NCBI RefSeq assembly: GCF_016904675.1
Contig: NZ_CP070228.1
Coordinates: 744,001-808,000 of the forward strand
DNA length: 64,000 nucleotides
Reading direction: 5' to 3'
Source of the DNA: Arcanobacterium phocisimile
Lineage (GTDB): Bacteria; Actinomycetota; Actinomycetes; Actinomycetales; Actinomycetaceae
A program made the position numbers and the translations under genes. A model generated the notes under the pieces. The model searched no databases and was not told the origin of the DNA. It saw only the letters and a program-made list of their open reading frames with translations. Positions 26,985 through 34,738 of the stretch are shown here, in pieces; position 1 is the first letter of the stretch; each line of letters starts with the position of its first letter.

Positions 26985-28204
26985 GTGTTCACATTGGCGA
27001 CGTATCACTTGAGGCACCGATTATTCTTGCCCCGATGGCAGGCGTAACCAATCCGCCGTTTCGGCAGTTGTGTCGTGAATTTGGTGAAGCGGGCGCGCGT
27101 GCTGCTGGAGTAGAACTCAATGATAAAGTTGATAGTGGCGGGAGTGTTTCTCAAGCAGGCCTATATGTTTGTGAAATGATCACCTCGCGGGCACTGATCG
27201 AGCGCAGTCCAGAAACGATGACGATGATCAAACCAGATCCACTCGATCCGGTTAGGTCGATTCAGCTCTATGGTGTTGAACCAAGAACTATCGCGCAAGC
27301 TGTCGATATTTTGGTACGCGAGGACCGTGCTGACCATATCGATCTAAATTTTGGATGCCCGGTCCCCAAAGTCACCCGCAAGGGCGGTGGTTCAGCGCTA
27401 CCGTGGAAGCATCAGTTATTCTCCGATATTGTTTCTGGCGCTGTGGAAGCTGCTGAGCAGGCATCGCGCGAAGCTGGGCGCTCCCATGTAGTGCCGGTGA
27501 GCGCAAAGTTCCGGATTGGTATCGACGACGATCACACCACCTTCCGCGACGTAGCCCAGATGAGTGCGGACGCGGGAATTTCCGCATTGACGCTCCATGC
27601 ACGCACAACCGAGCAACACTATTCTGGGCAGGCGCGTTGGGAGTATATCGAAGAACTGAAGTCGCTATCACAGTTACCAGTTTTTGGTAATGGGGATATT
27701 TTTGAAGCTGATGACGCGGCCCGTATGCTTAGGCAAACAGGTGCTGACGGTGTGAGCGTTGGCCGTGGATGCCAGGGGCGCCCGTGGCTATTCTTTGACC
27801 TTGTTGCCGCAGCATACGGTAGTCAGGAACGGTATCGTCCTGATTTGCGAGAAGTTGCCGATATTATTGTCCGGCATGCTCAATTATCCGTCGACCATTT
27901 CGCTGATGAACACCGGGCTATGCGTGAGCTTCGCAAACATGTGGGCTGGTATTTGCGCGGTTTTTCTGTTGGTGGGCAGATGCGCCATCAGCTAGGTCTG
28001 ATCGAATCAGTTGAACAGCTTAGGGAACTACTCGATACGTTAGATCTTGATCAACCGTTCCCAGAAGCCGCTGGCGGACCACGGGGCAGAGCCGGTGGAG
28101 CAAAGCGCCCGCATCTTCCAGAATTCTGGTTGGATTCGCACGAGCTTTCTGAGCTCCAGCAAGCAAAAATTCATGAAGCAGAAGTTAATACGTCTGGTGG
28201 TTGA
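26981..28204 (+). CDS. dusB: tRNA-dihydrouridine synthase (DusB type)
   Basis: FMN-dependent reductase that makes dihydrouridine in tRNA D-loops. The 407-residue TIM barrel starts APIILAPMAGVTNPPFR, has the catalytic cysteine in NFGCPVPKVTRKGGGSALP, phosphate-binding GNGDIFEADDAARML and GVSVGRGCQGRPWLF. A basic C-terminal helical domain follows. The ATG overlaps the preceding gene by 4 nt. The following dgt is a frequent actinobacterial neighbour. Confidence 0.93.
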   Translation: MSVHIGDVSLEAPIILAPMAGVTNPPFRQLCREFGEAGARAAGVELNDKVDSGGSVSQAGLYVCEMITSRALIERSPETMTMIKPDPLDPVRSIQLYGVEPRTIAQAVDILVREDRADHIDLNFGCPVPKVTRKGGGSALPWKHQLFSDIVSGAVEAAEQASREAGRSHVVPVSAKFRIGIDDDHTTFRDVAQMSADAGISALTLHARTTEQHYSGQARWEYIEELKSLSQLPVFGNGDIFEADDAARMLRQTGADGVSVGRGCQGRPWLFFDLVAAAYGSQERYRPDLREVADIIVRHAQLSVDHFADEHRAMRELRKHVGWYLRGFSVGGQMRHQLGLIESVEQLRELLDTLDLDQPFPEAAGGPRGRAGGAKRPHLPEFWLDSHELSELQQAKIHEAEVNTSGG

Positions 28205-28247
28205 GACGACACTCAGTTTTTGAGATAGTGAAAGATATAGCAAGATT

Positions 28248-29498
28248 ATGAGCTACAGTTACGCCTCGCAAGATACACAACGGTGGTTGAGTGAAGGGAT
28301 TAAGAGTACGTCACGTACTGATTTTGAACGTGATCGTGCTCGAGTGCTGCATTCAGCTGCGTTGCGTAGGTTGGGTGCGAAAACCCAAGTTATGGGGCCG
28401 GAATCAGATGATTTTATCCGCACTCGCTTGACCCATTCTCTGGAAGTCGCACAGGTTGGTCGTTCGTTGGCGAAGAATCTTGGTGCTGACCAAGATATCG
28501 TAGAGACGGCTTGTTTGTGCCATGATCTTGGACATCCACCGTTTGGGCATAACGGTGAAAAAGCATTAGACGAGCTTGCACAGTCTTTCGGTGGTTTTGA
28601 AGGTAACGCTCAGACGCTACGTATTCTTACCCGTTTGGAACCTAAACGTTTTCACAGTGATGGTACGCCCGCAGGGTTAAATCTTACCCGGGCGATCGTG
28701 GACGCTACGGTGAAGTATCCGTGGACGCGTTTCACTGGTCCGGCGGGCAATGCTTCGCCGAAGTTTGGTGCATACGACGACGATGTTCCTGCTTTCTTAT
28801 GGGCACATGAGGATCATGGACGCTCGCGGTCTGCTGAGGCGCAGATGATGGATCTGGCTGACGATATTGCTTATTCTGTGCATGATTTGGAAGACGGTAT
28901 TTTTTCTGGTTATATCGATCCGAAGCGGATATCGGCTTCGAACGAATCTGAGCTAACGGCGATTGTTGACTCGACACTTTCGTGGTACAAACCCGCGTGT
29001 AGTGCTGATGACTTAGCAGCGGCTGGGCGACGAGTGTTACAGATGGCTGCACGCCCAGTGGATTATCAAGGATCGCAACGGGATATTGCCCGGTTAAAAG
29101 ATTACACGTCCGATTTGATTGGCCGGTTCGTTTCCTCTGTCACCTCTGCGACTCGAGAACGGTATTCTGATCCGCTGGGCAGGTATGACGGAGACGTCAT
29201 TGTTCCAACCGATACGGCTTTGGAAATAATGTTTATTAAGGGGATAGCGGTGCATTATGTTATGGCACCACGGGAGCTCGAAGCGCCATATTTCGAGCAA
29301 CGTTCGTTGCTGTTCGACTTAATGGATGCGCTTGTGGAAGATCCGCTGGAACGCCTTGAACCAATGTTCGCCCAACTGTGGAAACAAGCTCCGGATGAGG
29401 ATGCAAAACTTCGCGTGATTATTGACCAGATAGCTTCCTTGACCGATCAGTCGGCTAGGGTATGGCATGCGCGTTTTTGTGGAATGTTACGCCATTGA
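28248..29498 (+). CDS. dgt: Deoxyguanosinetriphosphate triphosphohydrolase-like protein
   Basis: HD-domain dNTPase, 416 residues. The metal-binding set is visible: RTRLTHSLEVAQVGR (H), CLCHDLGHPPFGHNGE (HD and later His) and LADDIAYSVHDLED (D). It hydrolyses dNTPs to nucleosides and triphosphate, adjusting dNTP pools; which nucleotide is preferred cannot be told. The start ATG 28248 has no ribosome site; TATAGC stands 6 nt before it, a weaker version of the leaderless arrangement seen elsewhere in the window. Confidence 0.92.
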   Translation: MSYSYASQDTQRWLSEGIKSTSRTDFERDRARVLHSAALRRLGAKTQVMGPESDDFIRTRLTHSLEVAQVGRSLAKNLGADQDIVETACLCHDLGHPPFGHNGEKALDELAQSFGGFEGNAQTLRILTRLEPKRFHSDGTPAGLNLTRAIVDATVKYPWTRFTGPAGNASPKFGAYDDDVPAFLWAHEDHGRSRSAEAQMMDLADDIAYSVHDLEDGIFSGYIDPKRISASNESELTAIVDSTLSWYKPACSADDLAAAGRRVLQMAARPVDYQGSQRDIARLKDYTSDLIGRFVSSVTSATRERYSDPLGRYDGDVIVPTDTALEIMFIKGIAVHYVMAPRELEAPYFEQRSLLFDLMDALVEDPLERLEPMFAQLWKQAPDEDAKLRVIIDQIASLTDQSARVWHARFCGMLRH

Positions 29499-29506
29499 TC
29501 TATGTG

Positions 29507-29536
29507 TTGCAGGTCGCATTATTTTCCGTGTATTCT
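29507..29536 (+). promoter_or_regulatory. Promoter of the Mgl-type sugar transport operon
   Basis: TTGCAG (29507-29512) and TATTCT (29531-29536) are separated by 18 bp. They lie 81 nt before the ATG of the binding protein, which has its own GAAGAGGA ribosome site. No clear operator palindrome is seen in the leader. Confidence 0.6.
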
Positions 29537-29617
29537 TTCTGATGTCTGGCGAAGCCCATCAACGATGATGTCCGTGGTAAGCCAGTTTGTCAATGAAGAC
29601 TTAGAAGAGGATTCGCA

Positions 29618-30850
29618 ATGAAGAATATGACCAAAGTCGTAGCTGTATCCCTAGGATCGCTGATGGCGCTTGCAGCTTGCTCGGGTGGAGACGCTACGTC
29701 GTCATCATCAGAAACTTCAAGTGCAGCAAATAACCAAAAGCCACTCGTTTGGTTCAACCGTCAACCATCTAACTCCTCAACCGGAGATCTTGATATGGAC
29801 GCGTTGAGCTTTAATGACAACACCTACTACGTCGGATTCGATGCATCCCAAGGTGCTGAGCTCCAAGGCCAAATGGTTGCGGAATATATCGAGGCTCACA
29901 AGGACACAGTTGACCGTAATGGTGATGGCAAGATCGGTTATGTTCTTGCTATTGGCGACGTAGGCCATAATGACTCGATTGCTCGCACCCGAGGTGTTCG
30001 TAAAGCACTTGGTACCGCAGTTGAAGAAGGTGGAGCTATCCTTTCCGATCCTACCGAAACCAATGCACAGGCGGTTAAGGAAGGCGAACTTGGAAGCTTC
30101 AAAGTAGTTGAGCTTGCTTCTAAGGAAATGAAGACCGGTGCCGGCGCAACCTGGGATGCAGGTACAGCTGGCGATACCATCACAGCATGGAGCGGTAAGT
30201 TCGGCGATGATATCGACCTTGTCATCTCGAATAACGATGGTATGGGCATGGCAATGTTCAATAAGTGGGCGAAGGCTTCCAAGGTTCCAACTTTCGGCTA
30301 CGATGCAAATTCTGACGCCGTTGCAGCTATCGCTGATGGATACGGCGGTACCATTTCCCAGCACGCAGACGTTCAGGCATACCTCACCTTGCGCGTTTTA
30401 CGTAATGCGCTTGACGGCAAGGATGTCATGGAAGGCATTTCCAAGGCTGACGAAGCTGGAAACGTCTTGTCCGATAAGGACTTCAAGTATGTAGAAGACG
30501 AGCGTTCCTTCTATGCATTGAACGTTGCAGTAGGTGCAGATAACTACCAAGACTTCCTCGACTCAACCGTTACCTACAAGCCAGTGAGCAACCAGGTTAC
30601 CGCTGACACCAAGAAGGTATGGCTTGACATTTACAACTCGGCGGATAACTTCCTCGGTTCAACCTACCAGCCACTTCTTCAGAAGTACGACAAGCTCCTC
30701 AACCTCGATGTTGAGTACATCGGTGGAGACGGACAGACCGAATCCAACATCACCAACCGTCTAGGTAACCCAGGATCGTATGATGCATTTGCGATCAACA
30801 TGGTGAAGACCGATAACGCTTCGTCCTACACCTCGCTTCTCAACCAGTAA
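29618..30850 (+). CDS. Mgl-type sugar-binding lipoprotein, apparently circularly permuted
   Basis: Lipoprotein (lipobox ALAAC, Cys21) of 410 residues and a relative of the galactose/glucose-binding MglB. Residues 41-320 follow MglB from its fourth strand onward: LVWFNRQPS, the Ca2+ loop DRNGDGKIGY (99-108), GHND..AR (117-123), W179, NND (205-207), FGYD (to 229). The normal N-terminal part (first strands, with DNF and AINxV) is not at the N-terminus but at the C-terminus: KVWLDIYNSADNF (333-345) through AINMV (392-396) to residue 410. This is the signature of a circular permutation. The sugar-contacting residues are mostly present, so galactose/glucose is a plausible ligand (inference). First gene of the operon. 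Confidence 0.85.
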   Translation: MKNMTKVVAVSLGSLMALAACSGGDATSSSSETSSAANNQKPLVWFNRQPSNSSTGDLDMDALSFNDNTYYVGFDASQGAELQGQMVAEYIEAHKDTVDRNGDGKIGYVLAIGDVGHNDSIARTRGVRKALGTAVEEGGAILSDPTETNAQAVKEGELGSFKVVELASKEMKTGAGATWDAGTAGDTITAWSGKFGDDIDLVISNNDGMGMAMFNKWAKASKVPTFGYDANSDAVAAIADGYGGTISQHADVQAYLTLRVLRNALDGKDVMEGISKADEAGNVLSDKDFKYVEDERSFYALNVAVGADNYQDFLDSTVTYKPVSNQVTADTKKVWLDIYNSADNFLGSTYQPLLQKYDKLLNLDVEYIGGDGQTESNITNRLGNPGSYDAFAINMVKTDNASSYTSLLNQ

Positions 30851-30880
30851 TTTTCAGCCGTCGTTTTAATAGCTGAAAAT
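30849..30880 (+). terminator. Intercistronic hairpin 1
   Basis: ATTTTCAGC and GCTGAAAAT form a perfect 9-bp stem just after the binding-protein stop, followed by AAAAG. With the next hairpin it probably protects or partly terminates the binding-protein message. Confidence 0.5.
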
Positions 30881-30883
30881 AAA

Positions 30884-30924
30884 AGAATGGGGTAATCGAA
30901 CATCGGCTTCGATTACCCCATTCT
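30884..30924 (+). terminator. Intercistronic hairpin 2
   Basis: A perfect 17-bp stem (30884-30900 with 30908-30924) around a 7-nt loop lies between the binding-protein and ATPase genes. No T-tract follows; the ribosome site AGAGGAAAGA comes next. This arrangement usually serves to give more binding protein than ATPase and permease. Confidence 0.7.
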
Positions 30925-30940
30925 AAAGAGGAAAGATCTC

Positions 30941-32449
30941 ATGACACACACCACTGAAGATTTAGTTTTGACGATTCGGGGAATGTCAAAATCGTTTGGT
31001 CGTAACCGAGTCTTAGACCATATCGATTTCGATGTGAAACGCGGATCAATCATTGGCTTGATGGGGGAAAACGGCGCCGGCAAGTCAACAATGATGAAAT
31101 GTCTTTTTGGCACGTACCAAAAAGACGAAGGCGAAATTACACTCGATGGACATCCAGTTGCCTTCGCTGGACCTAAGGAAGCTCTGGAAAACGGAATTGC
31201 GATGGTCCACCAGGAGCTCAACCAGGCACTGGAGCGTTCCGTCGTTGATAATCTCTTTCTAGGCCGTTACCCAAAAACAAGCTTGGGAACCATTGATGAA
31301 ACACGTATGCGGCGCGAAGCAGCTGACCTTTTCCGGCAGTTGGGAATGACGGTTAACCTCACTCAGCCAATGCGGAAAATGTCAGTGTCGCAACGCCAAA
31401 TGTGTGAAATTGCTAAAGCTATTTCGTATAAGTCGCAAGTTATTGTACTGGACGAGCCTACGTCGTCGTTGACTGAACCGGAAGTGCGTAAGCTGTTTGA
31501 AATGATGCGCAAGTTGCGGGACAACGGTATATCTTTGGTTTACATTTCGCACAAGATGGATGAAATCTTCGAAATTTGCGATCAAGTTTCAGTGCTGCGT
31601 GACGGTAAGCTAGTGATGACGAAGGATACCGATAAGACGAACATGAACGAGCTCATCACCGCTATGGTGGGGCGCTCACTCGATAATCGTTACCCAGAAG
31701 TAGATAACACTCCGGGTGAACCGATTCTCTCGATCAGTCATCTTTCGACTAAGTTTGCTCCCTACATTAAAGACGTGTCTTTTGATGTCCGTGAAGGCGA
31801 AATTTTTGGTCTCTATGGTCTTGTGGGGGCGGGACGAACTGAGCTCCTTGAAACAATTTTCGGTGTCCGAACCCGTGCAACTGGGCGTGTCTACTACCGT
31901 GGCAAGCTCATGAACTTTAACAAACCACGTGAAGCAATCGATTCCGGATTCGCGCTTATCACTGAAGAGCGCAAAGCGGACGGTCTATTTTTGAAAGGTG
32001 ATTTGACCTTCAATACAACGATTGCGAACCTGCCAGCATATAAGAAGAACGTGGCTCTTTCTGACCGGCGTATGCAAGCTGCGACGGTGTCTGAGATTCG
32101 TACGATGCACACGAAGACTACCGGCCCAGAAGAGCTTATTTCCGCGCTTTCTGGTGGTAACCAGCAGAAGGTTATTTTCGGTCGGTGGCTTGAGCGGGAA
32201 CCGAAAGTTTTCATGATGGATGAGCCGACCCGTGGTATCGACGTCGGTGCAAAATATGAAATCTATGAACTGATCATCCAGATGGCTAAGCGTGGAAAGA
32301 CCGTACTCCTCGTGAGCTCCGAGATGCCAGAAATTCTTGGCATTACCAACCGCATCGGTGTTATGTCGGCCGGCCGTCTCGCCGGCATTGTTGAAACTAA
32401 AGATACTAACCAAGAAGAGCTTCTCCGGCTCAGCGCAAAGTATTTGTAA
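30941..32449 (+). CDS. mglA: Sugar ABC transporter ATPase (MglA type, two NBDs)
   Basis: Double-cassette ATPase of 502 residues, the form found in galactose, ribose and xylose importers. NBD1 has Walker A GENGAGKST (about residue 46), signature MSVSQRQMCEIAKAI and Walker B VIVLDEPTSSL. NBD2 has GLVGAGRTELLE in place of Walker A, which is usual for this family, LSGGNQQKVIFGRWL and FMMDEPTRGIDVG. It follows the intercistronic hairpins with AGAGGAAAGA as ribosome site, and the permease starts 14 nt after it. The Mgl assignment follows from similarity of all three subunits. Confidence 0.9.
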   Translation: MTHTTEDLVLTIRGMSKSFGRNRVLDHIDFDVKRGSIIGLMGENGAGKSTMMKCLFGTYQKDEGEITLDGHPVAFAGPKEALENGIAMVHQELNQALERSVVDNLFLGRYPKTSLGTIDETRMRREAADLFRQLGMTVNLTQPMRKMSVSQRQMCEIAKAISYKSQVIVLDEPTSSLTEPEVRKLFEMMRKLRDNGISLVYISHKMDEIFEICDQVSVLRDGKLVMTKDTDKTNMNELITAMVGRSLDNRYPEVDNTPGEPILSISHLSTKFAPYIKDVSFDVREGEIFGLYGLVGAGRTELLETIFGVRTRATGRVYYRGKLMNFNKPREAIDSGFALITEERKADGLFLKGDLTFNTTIANLPAYKKNVALSDRRMQAATVSEIRTMHTKTTGPEELISALSGGNQQKVIFGRWLEREPKVFMMDEPTRGIDVGAKYEIYELIIQMAKRGKTVLLVSSEMPEILGITNRIGVMSAGRLAGIVETKDTNQEELLRLSAKYL

Positions 32450-32463
32450 GAAAGGGAAGTTTA

Positions 32464-34122
32464 ATGACCATCCTCACCTATGAGAAGGAAGAACAGCTTC
32501 TCGCGCCAATCAAAGAATATGTTGGCACGATTCAAGCTGAGATTGATGCCTTGCGCGAAGACGGAACCACCAAGGCTACCCGCCTTCAGCATGAGTTGCG
32601 CAACATGAAAGCAGATCGCACGCTCTCGAAAGAAGAGCGCGAACAATTGCGTCGTCAGGATGAAAAAGAGTTAGCAGAAGCTAAGAAGGTGCAGTCCGCT
32701 CATCGTCCGCGCATCAATGAACTAATCGCGAAAGCCGAAAAGTATATTGAAGAGAACTTTGACAAGCAGTATTTGAGCAAGGTTGAAGCAAGCGTTGAAG
32801 AAGAAAAGAAGCAGGCGCGAGAAGAGTATCAACGGCGTTTAGACGAAGTTAAGCAGGAGCACGAAGAAGCCGTTGCTCAACTGAAGCAGAGCGATGGAGC
32901 TGACGTTTCACAAGAGCTTAAAGACGAAGAAGTCGTTTACAAAAATAAGCAATATGACGCCAAGGTATCTATGCAACACAGCTTGCAGGCTGCGAAAGAT
33001 CGCCGCCACGCAGCAGTTGCAGAAAAGTACCACATGATCGACTTACTGCGTAATTCGAACTTTACAGTTAAGCAGTCCCTGGCGCAGAAGTGGGAAAACT
33101 ACCGTTACTCCTTCAACCGTCGCCAGTTCCTGCTGAAGAACGGCTTGTACATCGTTATCATTTTAATCTTTATCGCAATGGCGATTTTGGCTCCGATGAC
33201 GAAGGGCGTTGACCTGCTCACCACGCAGAATGTTCTGAACATTTTGCAACAGGCTTCCCCACGTATGTTCTTAGCCTTGGGTGTTGCCGGATTGATCTTG
33301 CTTACTGGTACAGACTTGTCTATCGGACGTATGGTCGGTATGGGCATGGTTATTGCAACAGTAGTTATGCACAAGGGGCCGAATACCGGTAGCGTCTTTG
33401 GTCATGCCTTTGACTTCACCGGCATCCCGATTGGTGGTCGTGTTGTGCTGGCATTGATCGCTTGTATTATCGCAACGACGATCTTCACCATGATCGCCGG
33501 ATTCTTTACCGCGCGATTCAAGATGCACCCATTCGTCTCCACTATGGCAAATATGCTGATCATCTTCGGTTTGGTTACCTACGCAACCAAGGGTGTTAGC
33601 TTCGGTGCAATCGAATCCGATATTCCAAAGATGATCGTGCCAAATGTTTCCGGATTCCCAACCATTATTCTGTGGGCAATCGCAGCAACCATCGTGGTCT
33701 GGTTCATTTGGAACAAGACTACCTTCGGGAAGAACCTCTACGCAGTTGGAGGTAACCCTGAAGCAGCAGCCGTTTCGGGTATTTCTGTTTTCAAGGTGAC
33801 CATGGGAGCCTTCATCCTTGCCGGTATCCTCTACGGCTTCGGATCGTGGCTTGAAGCAGCACGTATGTTCGGTTCCGGTTCGGCCGCCTACGGCCAGGGT
33901 TGGGATATGGATGCTATTGCTGCCTGTGTGGTCGGTGGAGTTTCCTTCACCGGTGGTATTGGAAAGATTTCTGGTGTGGTTACCGGTGTGATGATCTTTA
34001 CCGGTCTGACCTACTCGTTGACTATTCTCGGTATTGACACCAATCTTCAGTTCGTATTCGAAGGAATCATTATTTTGGCTGCGGTCACACTTGATTCTCT
34101 CAAGTATGTTCAGAAGAAGTAA
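32464..34122 (+). CDS. mglC: Sugar ABC permease (MglC type) with N-terminal coiled-coil extension
   Basis: A 552-residue permease; classical MglC is about 340. Residues 1 to about 215 are highly charged (Lys, Glu, Gln, Arg), have no membrane segment, and show long heptad-compatible stretches (for instance EEKKQAREEYQRRLDEV), so a cytoplasmic coiled coil is predicted. From about residue 224 (NGLYIVIILIF) the sequence matches MglC: LALGVAGLILLTGTDLS, NKTTFGKNLYAVGGNPEAA, DAIAACVVGGVSFTGG and the end LDSLKYVQKK. The extension is in one open frame with the permease and has the same codon style. What it does is unknown; it may touch the ATPase or a partner protein. Confidence 0.88.
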   Translation: MTILTYEKEEQLLAPIKEYVGTIQAEIDALREDGTTKATRLQHELRNMKADRTLSKEEREQLRRQDEKELAEAKKVQSAHRPRINELIAKAEKYIEENFDKQYLSKVEASVEEEKKQAREEYQRRLDEVKQEHEEAVAQLKQSDGADVSQELKDEEVVYKNKQYDAKVSMQHSLQAAKDRRHAAVAEKYHMIDLLRNSNFTVKQSLAQKWENYRYSFNRRQFLLKNGLYIVIILIFIAMAILAPMTKGVDLLTTQNVLNILQQASPRMFLALGVAGLILLTGTDLSIGRMVGMGMVIATVVMHKGPNTGSVFGHAFDFTGIPIGGRVVLALIACIIATTIFTMIAGFFTARFKMHPFVSTMANMLIIFGLVTYATKGVSFGAIESDIPKMIVPNVSGFPTIILWAIAATIVVWFIWNKTTFGKNLYAVGGNPEAAAVSGISVFKVTMGAFILAGILYGFGSWLEAARMFGSGSAAYGQGWDMDAIAACVVGGVSFTGGIGKISGVVTGVMIFTGLTYSLTILGIDTNLQFVFEGIIILAAVTLDSLKYVQKK

Positions 34123-34132
34123 TACTACGTGG

Positions 34133-34181
34133 TAAAAGGATGGTGACCCCAGTATTGACGCTCGAGTCACCATCCTTTTAT
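34133..34181. terminator. Terminator after the sugar operon
   Basis: TAAAAGGATGGTGAC (34133-34147) pairs with GTCACCATCCTTTTA (34166-34180). The stem end is T-rich on both strands, so it can serve the convergent rhodanese gene as well. Confidence 0.85.
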
Positions 34182-34265
34182 AAGTCTTGTACGCATATGC
34201 TTTATAGCATGCTTGCGGCCAAAATAAACAACCGACGACGTCGAGATGGATCGGGAGAAGAACTA

Positions 34266-34601
34266 CTATGAAAACGGCAATCCAGAACTCTTCCAGCTAG
34301 CTAAGCCACCATGGATCGAAATCGCATCGTAACCTGCATTTTGCATGCGATATGCGGTGTGTAGCGATTGTTGCCCATCAGAACACACCAGTATCAGACG
34401 TTGAGTTTTGTCCAATCCAGACGACGGGCGAAGCAAACGCGCTTGTGGAATATGCTCGCTACCTGCTATATGCCCTTTATTCCAGTCAATGAGGTCGCGA
34501 ATATCGATTAGGCGAGCACCAGCTTGATATTCCTTATATGCCTGCGCAGTGGTGAGTTGAGGCGAACGCCCTTCTGGATAAAGAAAATCGAAAAAACCCA
34601 T
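34266..34601 (-). CDS. Single-domain rhodanese-like protein
   Basis: A 111-residue rhodanese-fold protein with the active-site loop CSDGQQS (Cys near residue 74, about nt 34380), preceded by RLILV and the N-terminal ARLIDIRDLIDWNKGHIAGSEHIP. Such proteins carry persulfide sulfur on the cysteine; the acceptor is unknown. The start ATG 34601 has TAGAAT 6 nt upstream on the minus strand and no ribosome site, which suggests a leaderless mRNA. It is convergent with the sugar operon and divergent from dnaG. Confidence 0.88.
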   Translation of the reverse strand: MGFFDFLYPEGRSPQLTTAQAYKEYQAGARLIDIRDLIDWNKGHIAGSEHIPQARLLRPSSGLDKTQRLILVCSDGQQSLHTAYRMQNAGYDAISIHGGLASWKSSGLPFS

Positions 34602-34607
34602 AGAAAT

Positions 34608-34613
34608 ATTCTA
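34608..34613 (-). promoter_or_regulatory. -10 box TAGAAT for the rhodanese gene
   Basis: On the minus strand TAGAAT is followed by 6 nt (ATTTCT) and then the ATG at 34601, the same spacing as for lspA, dnaE and dnaG. A leaderless transcript is inferred. Confidence 0.6.
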
Positions 34614-34726
34614 ACCAGATTTTCTCGATCGGTGCCTTAGACGATGAGACCTGTATCAAACGAGCTTTGAAAAGATGTTTTGCAAGAGCATAACTCAGAG
34701 GGGTGTTATCATTTGACACTGCCGGC

Positions 34727-34732
34727 TAATAT
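34727..34732 (+). promoter_or_regulatory. -10 box TAATAT of a probably leaderless dnaG mRNA
   Basis: TAATAT ends 6 nt before the ATG at 34739. A TTGACA at 34713-34718 is only 8 nt upstream and too near to be its -35. Confidence 0.6.
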
Positions 34733-34738
34733 AGAACC

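Noticed and set aside
34713-34732. TTGACA plus TAATAT before dnaG as a classical promoter
   Set aside because: The spacing between them is only 8 bp; the TAATAT probably works alone as the -10 of a leaderless start.
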